Shown here one piece after another: positions 15,340 to 24,713 of a stretch of 64,000 bases of DNA. The stretch covers positions 124,001 through 188,000 of the forward strand of contig NZ_JIAW01000007.1 of the NCBI RefSeq assembly GCF_000620625.1, read 5' to 3'. Origin of the DNA: Mycobacterium sp. URHB0044 (GTDB lineage: Bacteria; Actinomycetota; Actinomycetes; Mycobacteriales; Mycobacteriaceae). A program made the translations under genes and the position numbers. Within the stretch, counting starts at the first letter, position 1. Each line of letters starts with the position of its first letter. The notes beneath the pieces are model-generated. The model was given only the letters and a program-made list of their open reading frames with translations. It ran no database searches and was not told where the DNA came from.

Positions 15340-16440
15340 TCACCCCTCCTTCGCCAATTCGGTTGCCAGCTCGTCGCGTTGACGCATCAGCTCGGGGGTG
15401 ATGTCGTGATACACCGTGTCGAATACCTCGGCGACGTCGACGTCGGGCGTGTTGATCACCGCGTCGCGCAGCTCGGACCGCAGCCGTTGCGACCTGGCCG
15501 CGGTGCGCTCCTCGAGCCGCTCGGTCCAGCCACCCGTGGTGTGCAGGTACGTCCGATATCGGTCGATCGGATCCCGTGCCCGCCAATGTCGTACGTCGTC
15601 GTCGCTGCGGTAGCGCGTCGGGTCGTCGGACGTGGTGTGCGGTCCCATCCGATACGTGACCGCCTCGATCAACGTCGGCCCGCCGCCGCTGCGCGCCCGT
15701 TGCGCGGCCTCCGCCATCACCGCGTAGCAGGCCAGGACGTCGTTGCCGTCCACCCGAATTCCCGGCATCCCGTAGCCGATGGCCCGGTGCGCGATCGACG
15801 GGCCCGCCAACTGGTGAGCCACCGGTGTCGAGATGGCCCACTGATTGTTCTGCACGAAGAAGACGCACGGCGCGGCGAAAACCGTCGCCAAGTTGAGCGC
15901 CTCGTGGACGTCACCCTCCGACGTCGCCCCGTCGCCGAGGAACGCCACGGTCACCGAGTCCTCGCCGAGCCGCTGAGCGGCCATCGCCGCGCCGACCGCG
16001 TGCAGACCCTGGGTGCCGATCTGAACGGCTATGGGTGCACAGCACTTCTTGGTGAAGCCCAGCCCGCCGTGCCAGCGGCCACGCCAGACCGCGGCCATCT
16101 GCGCAGGCGTGATCCCGCGGAGCAGGAACGCACCGATCTCGCGGTACTGCGGAAACAGCCAGTCGGTCTTGCGCAGGCATGCCGCAGCCCCGATCTGGGC
16201 GGCCTCCTGACCGCGGCAGGAGGCGAACAGGGCCAGTTCGCCCTGCCGCTGCAGGTTCACGAACTCGGTGTCGAGCTCGCGGGTGACGACCATGCTCTCG
16301 TAGAGCCAGCCCAGAGTCTCGGGCGGGAGGTCTCTTCGGTATCGGGTTTCGGCCGTGGGCGTGCCGTCCGGCGCGATGAGTTGAATCGGCTCCAACTCGA
16401 CGCCGATGGGCGTCGAGGGTGCCTGAATGGACCCGGCCAT
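15340..16440 (-). CDS. bkdA: branched-chain 2-oxoacid dehydrogenase E1 alpha subunit
   Basis: 366 residues, with the thiamine-diphosphate-binding E1 alpha fold. The ThDP/Mg motif region is GDGATSEGDVHEALNLATVFAAPCVFFVQNNQWA (GDG...NN). Other E1 alpha signatures are FASCRGQEAAQIGAAACLRKTDWLFPQYRE and YRMGPHTTSDDPTRYR (phosphorylation-loop region in eukaryotic relatives). The ATG at 16440 follows AGGAGG at 4 nt; an upstream in-frame ATG at 16467 has no such site. In related genomes citE lies directly upstream in the same operon. Here a damaged citE end and an unrelated monooxygenase island sit there instead, so this operon probably uses a new or residual promoter. Confidence 0.93.
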   Translation of the reverse strand: MAGSIQAPSTPIGVELEPIQLIAPDGTPTAETRYRRDLPPETLGWLYESMVVTRELDTEFVNLQRQGELALFASCRGQEAAQIGAAACLRKTDWLFPQYREIGAFLLRGITPAQMAAVWRGRWHGGLGFTKKCCAPIAVQIGTQGLHAVGAAMAAQRLGEDSVTVAFLGDGATSEGDVHEALNLATVFAAPCVFFVQNNQWAISTPVAHQLAGPSIAHRAIGYGMPGIRVDGNDVLACYAVMAEAAQRARSGGGPTLIEAVTYRMGPHTTSDDPTRYRSDDDVRHWRARDPIDRYRTYLHTTGGWTERLEERTAARSQRLRSELRDAVINTPDVDVAEVFDTVYHDITPELMRQRDELATELAKEG

Positions 16441-16457
16441 ACCGCCTCCTAGGGTCA

Positions 16458-16480
16458 CTGACGGCATGTTGCGCCGTCAG
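16458..16480 (-). promoter_or_regulatory. inverted repeat in the bkdA leader
   Basis: CTGACGGC (16458-16465) and GCCGTCAG (16473-16480) are perfect 8-bp arms with a 7-nt loop, 17 bp upstream of the bkdA start. It could be an operator or a leader stem-loop; no regulator is known for it. Confidence 0.35.
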
Positions 16481-16543
16481 GCGACTGAGGTGCTCAGCAC
16501 CGAGGTGGTCAGGGCGAGGGCCCTCTGGTGTGAGGGCTCTCCG

Positions 16544-16625
16544 CTAGCTGCCGGGGTGTGGCGCTAGCTGGACGATGCGCTCTGCTCGCCGCAGTACTGG
16601 GGCTCCCACCATTATGCCGTGACCT
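16544..16625 (-). pseudogene. remnant of the citE 3' end
   Basis: On the minus strand the frame ending at 16544 reads GIMVGAPVLRRAERIVQLAP before its stop. The intact citE further along ends GLMVDAPVLRRAERIVALGP. By hand alignment 41 of 50 bases agree between 16571-16620 and 27818-27867. It lies in the same orientation and exactly where citE should end upstream of bkdA in the ancestral operon. It has no start and is a scar of a duplication or insertion event. Confidence 0.75.
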
Positions 16626-16706
16626 GGACCACGAGCGCATGAACCGCTCGGCGTTTCAGGCACCTGCTTGCGAAGTGCCAGGCCCCCGCCACGAGCGTCC
16701 GTGGCA

Positions 16707-18458
16707 TCACGCAATACCGAAGTCCTTGATCTTGCGGTAGATCGTGGCTCGGGACATGCCCAGCGCCTCGGCGGCATCGGCCTTGCTGCCGTCGTTCTCC
16801 GAGAGGCTGCGGACGATGGCGTCGCGCTCCAGCGCCTCCATTCGGGTGAGCTTGCGGCGAGCCAGCGAACTGCACTCGGCGGGCAGCTTGTCGACTCCGA
16901 TCACGCCCGATCGCTGTCGCCCGACCGTCTCTGCCAACACACCGCGCAACTGCGCAACGTTGCCCGGCCACGGCAGCTTGCCGAGTTGCCGCATCGCCTC
17001 GCCGTCCATGCGCACCTCGCCGCGCGTCAACTCAGTGAGCAGCATGGGAACGAGGTCTTCGAGGTCCTCGATCCGGTGGCGCAGCGCGGGAACCGTCACG
17101 GTGTGGGTGAAGAAGGGCAGCACGAGCATGTCCACCAGCGGTGAGTTTCGCTCGGTACTCGTGGTCGCTGCGATCCAGCCGCGACCAGCCCGCGTCTGCA
17201 TCACGGCGGCCAGCGGCTCCAGCACTTCGTCGGCGAGGCCGTCGACATCGGCGACGATGACGGCGAAGTCGTCATCATCCGTCTCCGCCTCGAATTCGGC
17301 GACGAAATCCTCTGCGGTGTCGAAGGACTCGGCCCGCAAGACACGGATCGTGCGCTCGGGGCTGACGTACTGCGCGACCGATTGGCCAAGCCGTGTCCTT
17401 CCTGAACCACGCTCGCCCTCGATCACCACCCACTCCCGATCACGGACGCAGCGTTCTACCTGCTGACAGCTCCGCCGGAAGGAGCTGCTTCGGCCGGCCA
17501 ATCGTGGGATCGGCCGACCCGCACGCGCCGGAGTCCGCTCGGTGACGTGCAGTGACACGTGCAACACGACGCTGTCACTGCGGACGCGAACCGCGATGCG
17601 TTCGGCAGTCGACAACTTCACCGACGTGCCGCTGGGCAGGGTGGCCACCACCGTCGTCGCCAACGACGACCGTGTCATCTCCGAGGCGTGGTCCAGAAGG
17701 GCAGTCTGATCGGCGGCGTTCAGGGCCTGTCGGAGGTAGGGATTCATGAGCACGACGTCGCCGCCGATCGCCAGAACGCCGGCCGGATACCGGCGGCTCT
17801 GCTTGAGGTAGGCGTCGAGCAATGCGGTCTCGGTCTCGTTGTTCATCGCGCAGATGCGATCCTCGATCTGGCTCCCTGCGCTCTTGGCGAGCACGAAGAG
17901 CAACGGATCCGCCTGCTTCGCCCAGCAGGTCAGATCGATCACGCCAAGGATCCGCCGGGTAACGGGCTCCCGGATGGGCGCCCCCGCACAGGCAAGGCGC
18001 CCCAGTGTTCCGACGTAATGCTCACTGCCCTGGATGAACGCCGGCTTTCCGGTCTCCAGCGTGGTACCGATGCCGTTCGTGCCTGCGAACTGCTCGGCGT
18101 AGCTGTAGCCCCTGGCTAGACGGACGTCGTCGAGCATCCGCTCGATCTTGGCGTCGGCCGCGATCCTGTCGAGGATTAGTCCGTCGGCGGAGGTCAGGAC
18201 GACGCTCACGGCTTGGGCCGAGAGATCCTCGGCAATCCGGCGCAGCACCGGTGCAGCTGCGTGGGTGAGCGGGGTGTCGGTGTCGGGCTCGCGCACGAAG
18301 GGCAACTCCACCCGGTCGGGATGTACGTGCAGGTCGCGCGAGCGGCGCCATGAACTGAGCACGGCGGGCGCGACGGTATCGGCACTCAGCGCGCCTGCCG
18401 TGAGGAACTGTTCCCTCGCACGCCGGGCACCGACCGCTGTGTCGGCGTCTTTGACCAT
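16707..18458 (-). CDS. mimR: AcoR/Fis-type transcriptional activator of the mim operon
   Basis: 583 residues. An N-terminal GAF-like sensor (LTHAAAPVLRRIAEDLSAQAVSVVLTSADGLIL; EQFAGTNGIGTTLETGKPAFIQGSEHY) matches AcoR-type regulators. A middle AAA+-like region has a Walker A-like GERGSGRTRLG and WPGNVAQLRGVL. The C-terminal Fis HTH is ERDAIVRSLSENDGSKADAAEALGMSRATIYRKIKDFG. I see no GAFTGA loop, so it should not act through sigma54, which mycobacteria lack. The ATG at 18458 begins where homology-like sequence begins; an open frame extends to 18761 but crosses the operators. It is divergent from mimA and is the expected activator of the monooxygenase operon. Confidence 0.85.
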   Translation of the reverse strand: MVKDADTAVGARRAREQFLTAGALSADTVAPAVLSSWRRSRDLHVHPDRVELPFVREPDTDTPLTHAAAPVLRRIAEDLSAQAVSVVLTSADGLILDRIAADAKIERMLDDVRLARGYSYAEQFAGTNGIGTTLETGKPAFIQGSEHYVGTLGRLACAGAPIREPVTRRILGVIDLTCWAKQADPLLFVLAKSAGSQIEDRICAMNNETETALLDAYLKQSRRYPAGVLAIGGDVVLMNPYLRQALNAADQTALLDHASEMTRSSLATTVVATLPSGTSVKLSTAERIAVRVRSDSVVLHVSLHVTERTPARAGRPIPRLAGRSSSFRRSCQQVERCVRDREWVVIEGERGSGRTRLGQSVAQYVSPERTIRVLRAESFDTAEDFVAEFEAETDDDDFAVIVADVDGLADEVLEPLAAVMQTRAGRGWIAATTSTERNSPLVDMLVLPFFTHTVTVPALRHRIEDLEDLVPMLLTELTRGEVRMDGEAMRQLGKLPWPGNVAQLRGVLAETVGRQRSGVIGVDKLPAECSSLARRKLTRMEALERDAIVRSLSENDGSKADAAEALGMSRATIYRKIKDFGIA

Positions 18459-18523
18459 GGTGGCTGTACCTCGGTCCTGAAGGGCTACCACCGGCAGCGT
18501 AGGCACGCCGACCGACCGCGGCG

Positions 18524-18581
18524 TCTCAATTTGAGAATCCGAGTGCCAATCTCCCGATGTGATGCCCGTCTCAGAGTGAGA
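18524..18581. promoter_or_regulatory. two MimR operator-like palindromes, TCTCA-N3-TGAGA
   Basis: TCTCAATTTGAGA at 18524-18536 and TCTCAGAGTGAGA at 18569-18581 are the same 13-bp palindrome with different 3-nt centres; the second extends to 6-bp arms (18568-18582). Centres are 45 bp apart. Both lie in the mimR-mimA divergent interval, upstream of mimA. They are the obvious candidate sites for the divergent regulator. Confidence 0.65.
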
Positions 18582-18669
18582 CGCCTGTGTGCCACGCCAC
18601 ACGGTTACATCGATCGCGCATCGTCCTCCAACCCCGGTGAACGATGGCCCATCTATCAGGAGGCTCGTG

Positions 18670-20295
18670 TTGAGCAGACAAAGCCTGACCAAGGCGCACG
18701 CGAAGATCAGCGAACTGACCTGGGAACCGACGTTCGCGACCCCGGCAACTCGGTTCGGCACCGACTACACGTTCGAGAAGGCGCCCAAGAAGGATCCGCT
18801 CAAGCAGATCATGCGCTCCTACTTCCCGATGGAGGAAGAGAAGGACAACCGCGTCTACGGGGCCATGGACGGCGCCATCCGCGGCAACATGTTTCGGCAG
18901 GTCCAGCAGCGGTGGCTCGAGTGGCAGAAGTTGTTCCTGTCGATCATCCCCTTTCCCGAGATTTCCGCGGCCAGGGCGATGCCGATGGCCATCGATGCGG
19001 TGCCGAACCCGGAAATCCACAACGGGCTCGCGGTTCAGATGATCGACGAGGTTCGCCACTCGACGATCCAGATGAACCTCAAGAAGCTCTACATGAACAA
19101 CTACATCGACCCCGCGGGTTTCGACATGACGGAGAAGGCGTTCGCGAACAACTACGCGGGCACCATCGGCCGGCAGTTCGGCGAGGGCTTCATCACCGGT
19201 GACGCCATCACCGCGGCGAACATCTACCTCACGGTGGTCGCTGAAACCGCCTTCACCAATACGCTTTTCGTGGCGATGCCCGACGAGGCAGCGGCCAACG
19301 GCGACTACCTGCTGCCGACGGTGTTCCACTCGGTCCAGTCCGACGAGTCGCGGCACATCTCCAACGGCTACTCCATCCTGCTGATGGCGCTGGCGGATGA
19401 ACGCAACCGGCCACTGTTGGAGCGCGACCTGCGCTATGCGTGGTGGAACAACCACTGCGTGGTCGACGCGGCGATCGGAACGTTCATCGAGTACGGCACC
19501 AAGGACCGCCGCAAGGACCGGGAGAGCTACGCCGAGATGTGGCGTCGCTGGATCTACGACGACTACTACCGCAGTTACCTTCTGCCGCTTGAGAAGTACG
19601 GGCTTACCATCCCCCACGACCTGGTCGAGGAAGCGTGGAAGCGCATCACCGAGAAGGGCTACGTCCACGAGGTCGCCAGGTTCTTCGCCACCGGTTGGCC
19701 AGTCAACTACTGGCGCATCGACACCATGACCGACACCGACTTCGAGTGGTTCGAACACAAGTACCCGGGCTGGTACTCCAAGTATGGCAAGTGGTGGGAG
19801 GCCTACAACCGGTTGGCGTACCCCGGCCGCAACAAGCCCATCGCCTTCGAAGAGGTCGGCTACGAGTACCCGCACCGCTGCTGGACGTGCATGGTGCCCG
19901 CCCTGATCCGCGAGGACATGGTCGTCGACAAGGTCGACGGCCAGTGGCGGACCTACTGCTCGGAGACCTGCCACTGGACCGACGCGACGGCGTTCCGGGA
20001 CGAGTACGAGGGCCGGCCGACCCCGAACATGGGGCGGCTCACCGGCTTCCGGGAGTGGGAGACGCTGCATCACGGCAAGGACCTCGCCGACATCGTGAGC
20101 GACCTCGGCTACGTCAGGGACGACGGGAAGACCCTCGTGGGTCAACCGCATCTGAATCTGGATCCGCAGAAGATGTGGACGCTCGACGACGTGCGCGGCA
20201 ACACGTTCAACAGCCCGAACGTGCTGCTGAATCAGATGACCGACGACGAGCGCAACGCGCACGTCGCGGCGTACCGCGCCGGCGCAACGGTCTAA
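18670..20295 (+). CDS. mimA: soluble diiron monooxygenase, hydroxylase large (alpha) subunit
   Basis: 541 residues: the catalytic subunit of a MimABCD/propane-monooxygenase-type binuclear iron enzyme that hydroxylates propane, acetone, phenol and similar substrates. The diiron ligands are all visible: Glu97 (PFPEIS), Glu127 and His130 (IDEVRH), Glu192 (VVAETAF), Glu226 and His229 (SDESRH). A Cys-rich C-terminal patch (CWTC...YCSETCHW) is typical of this subfamily. TTG 18670 is chosen because AGGAGG (18658-18663) is 6 nt upstream; GTG 18667 is only 3 nt away. It is the first gene of the operon and is followed by a perfect hairpin before mimB. Sequence and gene order match the mimABCD cluster of M. 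smegmatis as I know it. Confidence 0.95.
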   Translation: MSRQSLTKAHAKISELTWEPTFATPATRFGTDYTFEKAPKKDPLKQIMRSYFPMEEEKDNRVYGAMDGAIRGNMFRQVQQRWLEWQKLFLSIIPFPEISAARAMPMAIDAVPNPEIHNGLAVQMIDEVRHSTIQMNLKKLYMNNYIDPAGFDMTEKAFANNYAGTIGRQFGEGFITGDAITAANIYLTVVAETAFTNTLFVAMPDEAAANGDYLLPTVFHSVQSDESRHISNGYSILLMALADERNRPLLERDLRYAWWNNHCVVDAAIGTFIEYGTKDRRKDRESYAEMWRRWIYDDYYRSYLLPLEKYGLTIPHDLVEEAWKRITEKGYVHEVARFFATGWPVNYWRIDTMTDTDFEWFEHKYPGWYSKYGKWWEAYNRLAYPGRNKPIAFEEVGYEYPHRCWTCMVPALIREDMVVDKVDGQWRTYCSETCHWTDATAFRDEYEGRPTPNMGRLTGFREWETLHHGKDLADIVSDLGYVRDDGKTLVGQPHLNLDPQKMWTLDDVRGNTFNSPNVLLNQMTDDERNAHVAAYRAGATV

Positions 20296-20302
20296 CGAAC
20301 GC

Positions 20303-20351
20303 GATTTGTGGAGTGTGAGCCGCGCTCACCGCGGCTCACACTCCACAAATC
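20303..20351 (+). repeat. perfect 22-bp hairpin between mimA and mimB
   Basis: Left arm 20303-20324 and right arm 20330-20351 are exact reverse complements (22 bp), loop CTCAC. The arm begins GATTTGTG as in the palindrome at 13041. There is no T tract; the mimB ribosome site follows at once. It could stabilise or cleave the mRNA, attenuate transcription, or be a mobile palindromic unit. Confidence 0.9.
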
Positions 20352-20369
20352 CCCCGAACAGGAGCATCC

Positions 20370-21413
20370 ATGGCGGATTCACACAAGATCAACTTCGACC
20401 CGGTCAACCTCGAAATGGAGGTCGGCGAGGACGAGAACATCCTCGACGCCGCCTTCCGGCAAGGCATCCACCTGATGCACGGCTGCCGGGAAGGCCGTTG
20501 CTCCGCCTGCAAGTCCTATGTGCTCGAGGGCGACATTCAGATGGAGAACTACTCCACCTTCGCGTGCAACGACTCCGAGGTCGACGAGGGCTACGTGCTG
20601 CTGTGTCGGTCACATGCGTTCAGCGACTGCACGATCGAACTCCTGAACTTCGACGAAGACGAACTCCTCGGCGGAATCCCGATCCAGAACGTCCGAACCC
20701 GAATCGCCGCAATACGACCCATGACGCGCGACATCGTGTCGCTGCGGCTGACACCGCTCGAGCCGGACGAATTCGACTTCAAGCCAGGCCAATATGCCGA
20801 CCTGCACATCCCGGGCACCGAGGAACACCGCTCATTCTCGATGGCGACGACCCCGTCGTCCACCGACGAGGTCGAGTTCCTGATCAAGAAGTATCCCGGC
20901 GGCAAGTTCTCGGCGCTGCTGGATGGCCAGCTCCGCGCCGGTGACGAACTCTCGCTCACCGGGCCCTACGGGTCCTTCACCCTCAAGGAGGGACACGTCC
21001 TACCGGTGGTCTGCATCGGCGGCGGCGCGGGAATGGCTCCCATCCTGTCGCTGCTACGCCACATGAACCAGATCGAGAACACCCGCCCGGTGCGGTTCTA
21101 CTACGGTGCCCGCACGGCGGCCGACCTGTTCTATCTCGACGAAATCCGGCAACTTGGCAAGGGTTTGGTCGACTTCCAGTTCGTGGCCTGCCTGTCCGAA
21201 TCGGCCGACGGTGAGGTACCCGACTCGGTCACCGTCGAAGAAGGCATGGTCACCGACGTCGTGTCACGCCACGAGGCCACCATCGCCAAGACCGAGGTGT
21301 ACCTGTGCGGACCGCCGCCGATGGTCGACGCCGCACTGGTCTTCCTCGACGGGAGTTCAGTGCCCAAGGACCAGATCTTCTACGACAGCTTCACCAGCCC
21401 ACTGTTCGACTAG
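20370..21413 (+). CDS. mimB: monooxygenase reductase (2Fe-2S/FAD/NADH)
   Basis: 347 residues: the electron-transfer component. The N-terminal plant-type [2Fe-2S] ferredoxin domain has Cys39, Cys44, Cys47 (GCREGRCSACKS) and Cys79 (YVLLCRSH). The FAD-binding domain has the RxYS-equivalent HRSFSMA and TGPYGSFTL. The NAD-binding domain has GGGAGMAPILSLLR and YLCGPPPMVDAA. It passes electrons from NADH to the MimA/MimC diiron centre. AGGAG lies 8 nt before the ATG. The 74-bp gap after mimA holds the perfect hairpin, which could set the ratio of reductase to hydroxylase. Confidence 0.95.
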   Translation: MADSHKINFDPVNLEMEVGEDENILDAAFRQGIHLMHGCREGRCSACKSYVLEGDIQMENYSTFACNDSEVDEGYVLLCRSHAFSDCTIELLNFDEDELLGGIPIQNVRTRIAAIRPMTRDIVSLRLTPLEPDEFDFKPGQYADLHIPGTEEHRSFSMATTPSSTDEVEFLIKKYPGGKFSALLDGQLRAGDELSLTGPYGSFTLKEGHVLPVVCIGGGAGMAPILSLLRHMNQIENTRPVRFYYGARTAADLFYLDEIRQLGKGLVDFQFVACLSESADGEVPDSVTVEEGMVTDVVSRHEATIAKTEVYLCGPPPMVDAALVFLDGSSVPKDQIFYDSFTSPLFD

Positions 21414-21443
21414 TAACAGCCCGCCCGCCCGAAAGGAATCACG

Positions 21444-22550
21444 ATGTCTGCCCCGGAAAAGCCCAAGGAACGCAGTTTTCCGAAGATCGAGTTCACCGAC
21501 TCCGAAGCCGGTGCCCGCGACTTCCCGAGCTCCAAGAGTCGCAGCTACTCGTACTTCAAGCCGGCCAAGCTGCGCGCGACGATGTACGAGGACGTCACGG
21601 TCGACGTCCAACCCGATCCGGAGCGGCACCTGACCCAGGGGTGGATCTACGGCTTCGGTGACGGGCCTGGTGGATATCCGCAGGACTGGACGGCGGCGAA
21701 ATCGTCCAACTGGCATGCCTTCCTGGACCCGAACGAGGAGTGGAACCAGACCATCTACCGGAACAACTCCGCGGTGGTTCGCCAAGTGGAGTTGTGCCTG
21801 AAGAACGCCAAGCGAGCCCGCGTCTACGACGGTTGGAACTCGGCCTGGCTGACCTTCATCGAACGCAACGTCGGCGCCTGGATGCATGCCGAGAACGGTT
21901 TGGCGCTGCACGTGTTCACGTCCATCCAGCGTTCCGGGCCCACCAACATGATCAACACCGCGGTGGCGGTGAACGCCGCGCACAAGATGCGCTTCGCCCA
22001 AGATCTCGCGCTGTTCAACCTCGACCTCGCCGAGGCCACGGATGCCTTCGACGGTGGCGCGCACCGCAACGCGTGGCAGGACGCCCAGGAGTGGCAGCCC
22101 ACCCGCCAGGTCGTCGAACAGCTGACGGCCGTCGGGGATTGGTGCCAGCTGTTGTTCGCCACCAACATCGTGTTCGAGCAACTCGTGGGCTCACTGTTCC
22201 GCAGTGAACTCGTCATGCAGATCGCTGCCCGCAACGGCGACTACATCACGCCGACGATCGTCGGAACCGGAGAACACGACTACGACCGGGACCTCAACTA
22301 CACCCGGAACCTGTTCCGGCTGTTGGCCCGCGATCCCGAGTACGGCGCCACGAACAAAACACTCTTCGGCGAGTGGCTGGGAACCTGGGTGCCGCGCTGC
22401 CTCGATGCCGCCCGCGCTCTGCAGCCGATCTGGTCGACGCCCGCCGACAAGGCGGTCACGTTCGCGTCCAGCCTGGACGCCGCCGTCGCGAAGTTCGCCG
22501 CCCTACTCGAAGAAATCGAGCTCGACATCCCCGAGGAGTTGACCAAATGA
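21444..22550 (+). CDS. mimC: soluble diiron monooxygenase, hydroxylase beta subunit
   Basis: 368 residues, with the ferritin-like but iron-free beta subunit fold that pairs with MimA. Characteristic segments are [72 protein letters not shown] and [33 protein letters not shown]. The diiron ligand set of MimA is not repeated in this chain, as expected. AGGA is 7 nt before the ATG. The stop overlaps the mimD start by 4 nt (ATGA), so hydroxylase beta and coupling protein are made together. Confidence 0.94.
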   Translation: MSAPEKPKERSFPKIEFTDSEAGARDFPSSKSRSYSYFKPAKLRATMYEDVTVDVQPDPERHLTQGWIYGFGDGPGGYPQDWTAAKSSNWHAFLDPNEEWNQTIYRNNSAVVRQVELCLKNAKRARVYDGWNSAWLTFIERNVGAWMHAENGLALHVFTSIQRSGPTNMINTAVAVNAAHKMRFAQDLALFNLDLAEATDAFDGGAHRNAWQDAQEWQPTRQVVEQLTAVGDWCQLLFATNIVFEQLVGSLFRSELVMQIAARNGDYITPTIVGTGEHDYDRDLNYTRNLFRLLARDPEYGATNKTLFGEWLGTWVPRCLDAARALQPIWSTPADKAVTFASSLDAAVAKFAALLEEIELDIPEELTK

Positions 22551-22888
22551 GCATGCAGTTCGGATCAGCCACCGAGTTCTCCAACATGTGCGGCGTGACA
22601 TTGATGAACACGCCCATCGGACGGGTCGTGGCAGAGGTGATGGGCGCCAAGGACGGTGTCGAGCTCACCGAGTATCCGTCGATGATTCGCGTCGACGGTG
22701 TGCGCCTGCTCGACTTCGACTACGACGAACTCTCCGAAGCGCTCGGACAGGACTTCGACGGTTCCATCTTCGAGGAGATCAGCTCGACGCACTACGGACG
22801 CATGGTGCATCTCGACGACAAGACCATCCTGTTCGCCAGCCCCGAGGACGCCGCCGAATACATCGGTTTCGACCTCACCGTCCAGTGA
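22547..22888 (+). CDS. mimD: monooxygenase coupling (effector) protein
   Basis: 113 residues: the small cofactor-free regulatory subunit of soluble diiron monooxygenases (MmoB/DmpM type) that docks on the hydroxylase and tunes oxygen activation. Family features are [37 protein letters not shown] and an acidic middle section ([23 protein letters not shown]). The start ATG overlaps the mimC stop. It is the last of the four structural mim genes. Length and position are normal. Confidence 0.92.
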   Translation: MSMQFGSATEFSNMCGVTLMNTPIGRVVAEVMGAKDGVELTEYPSMIRVDGVRLLDFDYDELSEALGQDFDGSIFEEISSTHYGRMVHLDDKTILFASPEDAAEYIGFDLTVQ

Positions 22889-22926
22889 TCGCCTAACCAA
22901 ATACACACCTAGCCAAGGGATTCACG

Positions 22927-23973
22927 ATGTATCAGAAAGACGGACAAAAGTACTTCATCGTCGACGGTCACGTCCACCTGTGGGACGGCCGCGCCACCAA
23001 CCACAAGAACGAGCACGGCAGGCAGTTCATCGACTGCTTCTACGACTATCACAAGAATCTCAGTCCCGAAGAGGCGTTGTGGGACTACGACACATATACC
23101 TACTACGGCGGTGACCGGTTGATGAAGGACCTGTTCGTCGACGGCTACGTCGATCACGCCATCTTCCAGGCCACGCTGTTGAGCGACTTCTACGTCACCG
23201 GTTTCGGACAAACCGAGGAGGCGTTCGGCCTCACCCAACGCCACCCCGACAAGCTGACCTACAACCACGCCTATGACCCGCGGTACGGCGAAGCGGGTTT
23301 GGAGCAGTTGCGCCGCGACGCCGAGCGGATGAACCTGCAGGGCGTCAAGCTCTACACCGCGGAATGGCACGGCGATTCGCGGGGGTACAAGCTCGACGAG
23401 GCGTGGTCGCGGCGATACCTCGAAGAGTGCATCACGCTGGGCATCAAGAACATTCACGTGCACAAGGGGCCGACGATCCGCCCGCTGGACCGAGACGCCT
23501 TCGACGTCGCCGACGTGGATAAGGTGGCCACCGACTACCTGGAGTTGAACTTCGTCGTCGAGCACGTCGGTCTCCCCCGGCTCGAAGACTTCTGCTGGAT
23601 CGCCACCCAGGAGTCGAACGTCTACGGCGGGCTCGCGGTGGCCATCCCCTTCATCCACACGCGCCCTCGCTACTTCGCGCAGATCATCGGCGAACTGCTG
23701 TACTGGATCGGCGAGGACAAGATCCTCTTCTCCAGTGACTACGCGCTGTGGACACCGAAGTGGCTCATCGAGAAGTTCGTCGACTTCCAGATCCCGGAGG
23801 ACATGCTCGGCGAGTACGCGCAGATCACCGTCGAACAGAAGCGGAAGATCCTGGGACTCAACGCCGCCGCACTGTACGACATCGACGTCCCAGCCGAATT
23901 GCGCCTCGCGGAGCCGGCCGGGCAAGGCGGCGTCGAGGTGGCGGCCGGCGCCAAGGAGAGCGTGTCGCTATGA
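22927..23973 (+). CDS. amidohydrolase of the mim operon
   Basis: 348 residues, amidohydrolase-2 (ACMSD-like) TIM-barrel. The metal motif is VDGHVHLWD (HxH) near residues 13-21; IHVHKGP and VEHVGLP supply further His, and FSSDYALWTP carries the late Asp. An equivalent gene follows mimD in known mim/prm clusters, where it is induced with the monooxygenase; its reaction is not settled. It could hydrolyse or decarboxylate an intermediate, or act in maturation. AAGGGA is 8 nt before the ATG. The stop overlaps the next gene start (ATGA), keeping it in the operon. Confidence 0.85.
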   Translation: MYQKDGQKYFIVDGHVHLWDGRATNHKNEHGRQFIDCFYDYHKNLSPEEALWDYDTYTYYGGDRLMKDLFVDGYVDHAIFQATLLSDFYVTGFGQTEEAFGLTQRHPDKLTYNHAYDPRYGEAGLEQLRRDAERMNLQGVKLYTAEWHGDSRGYKLDEAWSRRYLEECITLGIKNIHVHKGPTIRPLDRDAFDVADVDKVATDYLELNFVVEHVGLPRLEDFCWIATQESNVYGGLAVAIPFIHTRPRYFAQIIGELLYWIGEDKILFSSDYALWTPKWLIEKFVDFQIPEDMLGEYAQITVEQKRKILGLNAAALYDIDVPAELRLAEPAGQGGVEVAAGAKESVSL

Positions 23974-24713
23974 CCGCCGCGCTGCTCTCGGTCGAGGCCG
24001 AGATTCTGCAGGCACTGGCCACGGTCACCGATCCTGAACTCGACGAACCCATCACCGAGCTGGGATTCGTTCGATCCGTACACATCGACGATCGTGGTGT
24101 GACCATACATTTGCGGTTGCCGACGGCGTTCTGCTCACCGAACTTCGCCTACCTGATGGCGTCGGATGCGCTGGACGCGGTGCGCGACGTGGATCACGCG
24201 GGCGACGTGCGGGTCCTGCTCGACGATCATCACGACAGCGACAAGATCAACACCGGGCTCGCGGCGGATGCCGGCTATCTCGGCACGTTCGGCGACGAAG
24301 CGCAGGAAAGTCTCGCCGAGTTGCGGAACGTGTTCTGGCGCAAGGCTCACTCCGCGGCGATGGAGCGGGCCATCGGATCGCTGATGCGCCAGACGCCGAT
24401 GGACGTCGACCACGTTCAGCGTCTGACCCTGCGGGAGCTGCCCGAAGGACGATCGAAGGCGGCCCTGCTGCGGCGCAGGTTCGCCATCGGGTTGAGCAAT
24501 TGTCCGAACAGCCGCGTCCTGGTCGACGACGACGGCAAACCCATTCCCGTCGAACGTGTCCCGCTGCGGCTGCGGTTCGCCAAGTCCGTACGGATCTCGA
24601 TGGAAGGCAATGCGCACTTCTGCCGTGGGCTGCTGGCCACCCGCTACGCCGACGGCGACACCGTCGGCGCCCCCATCGTGACGAACACCAGAACCAAGAG
24701 GAGCATCCCGTGA
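23970..24713 (+). CDS. DUF59/MIP18-type iron-sulfur maturation-like protein
   Basis: 247 residues. The first 90 form a DUF59 (MIP18/PaaD/SufT-like) domain: EAEILQALATVTDPELDEPITELGFVRSVHID...LRLPTAFCSPNFAYLMASDA, including the characteristic DPELD and a reactive Cys. The other 150 residues are not a standard part of that family. They hold further Cys (LSNCPNSR, NAHFCRGLL) that might bind metal or iron-sulfur. Between the amidohydrolase and the alcohol dehydrogenase, and with GroEL close by, it most likely helps assemble or insert the diiron or 2Fe-2S cofactor. This is inference. It overlaps its neighbours on both sides (ATGA and GTGA). Confidence 0.75.
   Translation: MTAALLSVEAEILQALATVTDPELDEPITELGFVRSVHIDDRGVTIHLRLPTAFCSPNFAYLMASDALDAVRDVDHAGDVRVLLDDHHDSDKINTGLAADAGYLGTFGDEAQESLAELRNVFWRKAHSAAMERAIGSLMRQTPMDVDHVQRLTLRELPEGRSKAALLRRRFAIGLSNCPNSRVLVDDDGKPIPVERVPLRLRFAKSVRISMEGNAHFCRGLLATRYADGDTVGAPIVTNTRTKRSIP

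Noticed and set aside
18571..20262. 563-residue minus-strand frame opposite mimA
   Set aside because: It is a codon-position shadow of mimA with no recognisable domain, and mimA has all six diiron ligands.
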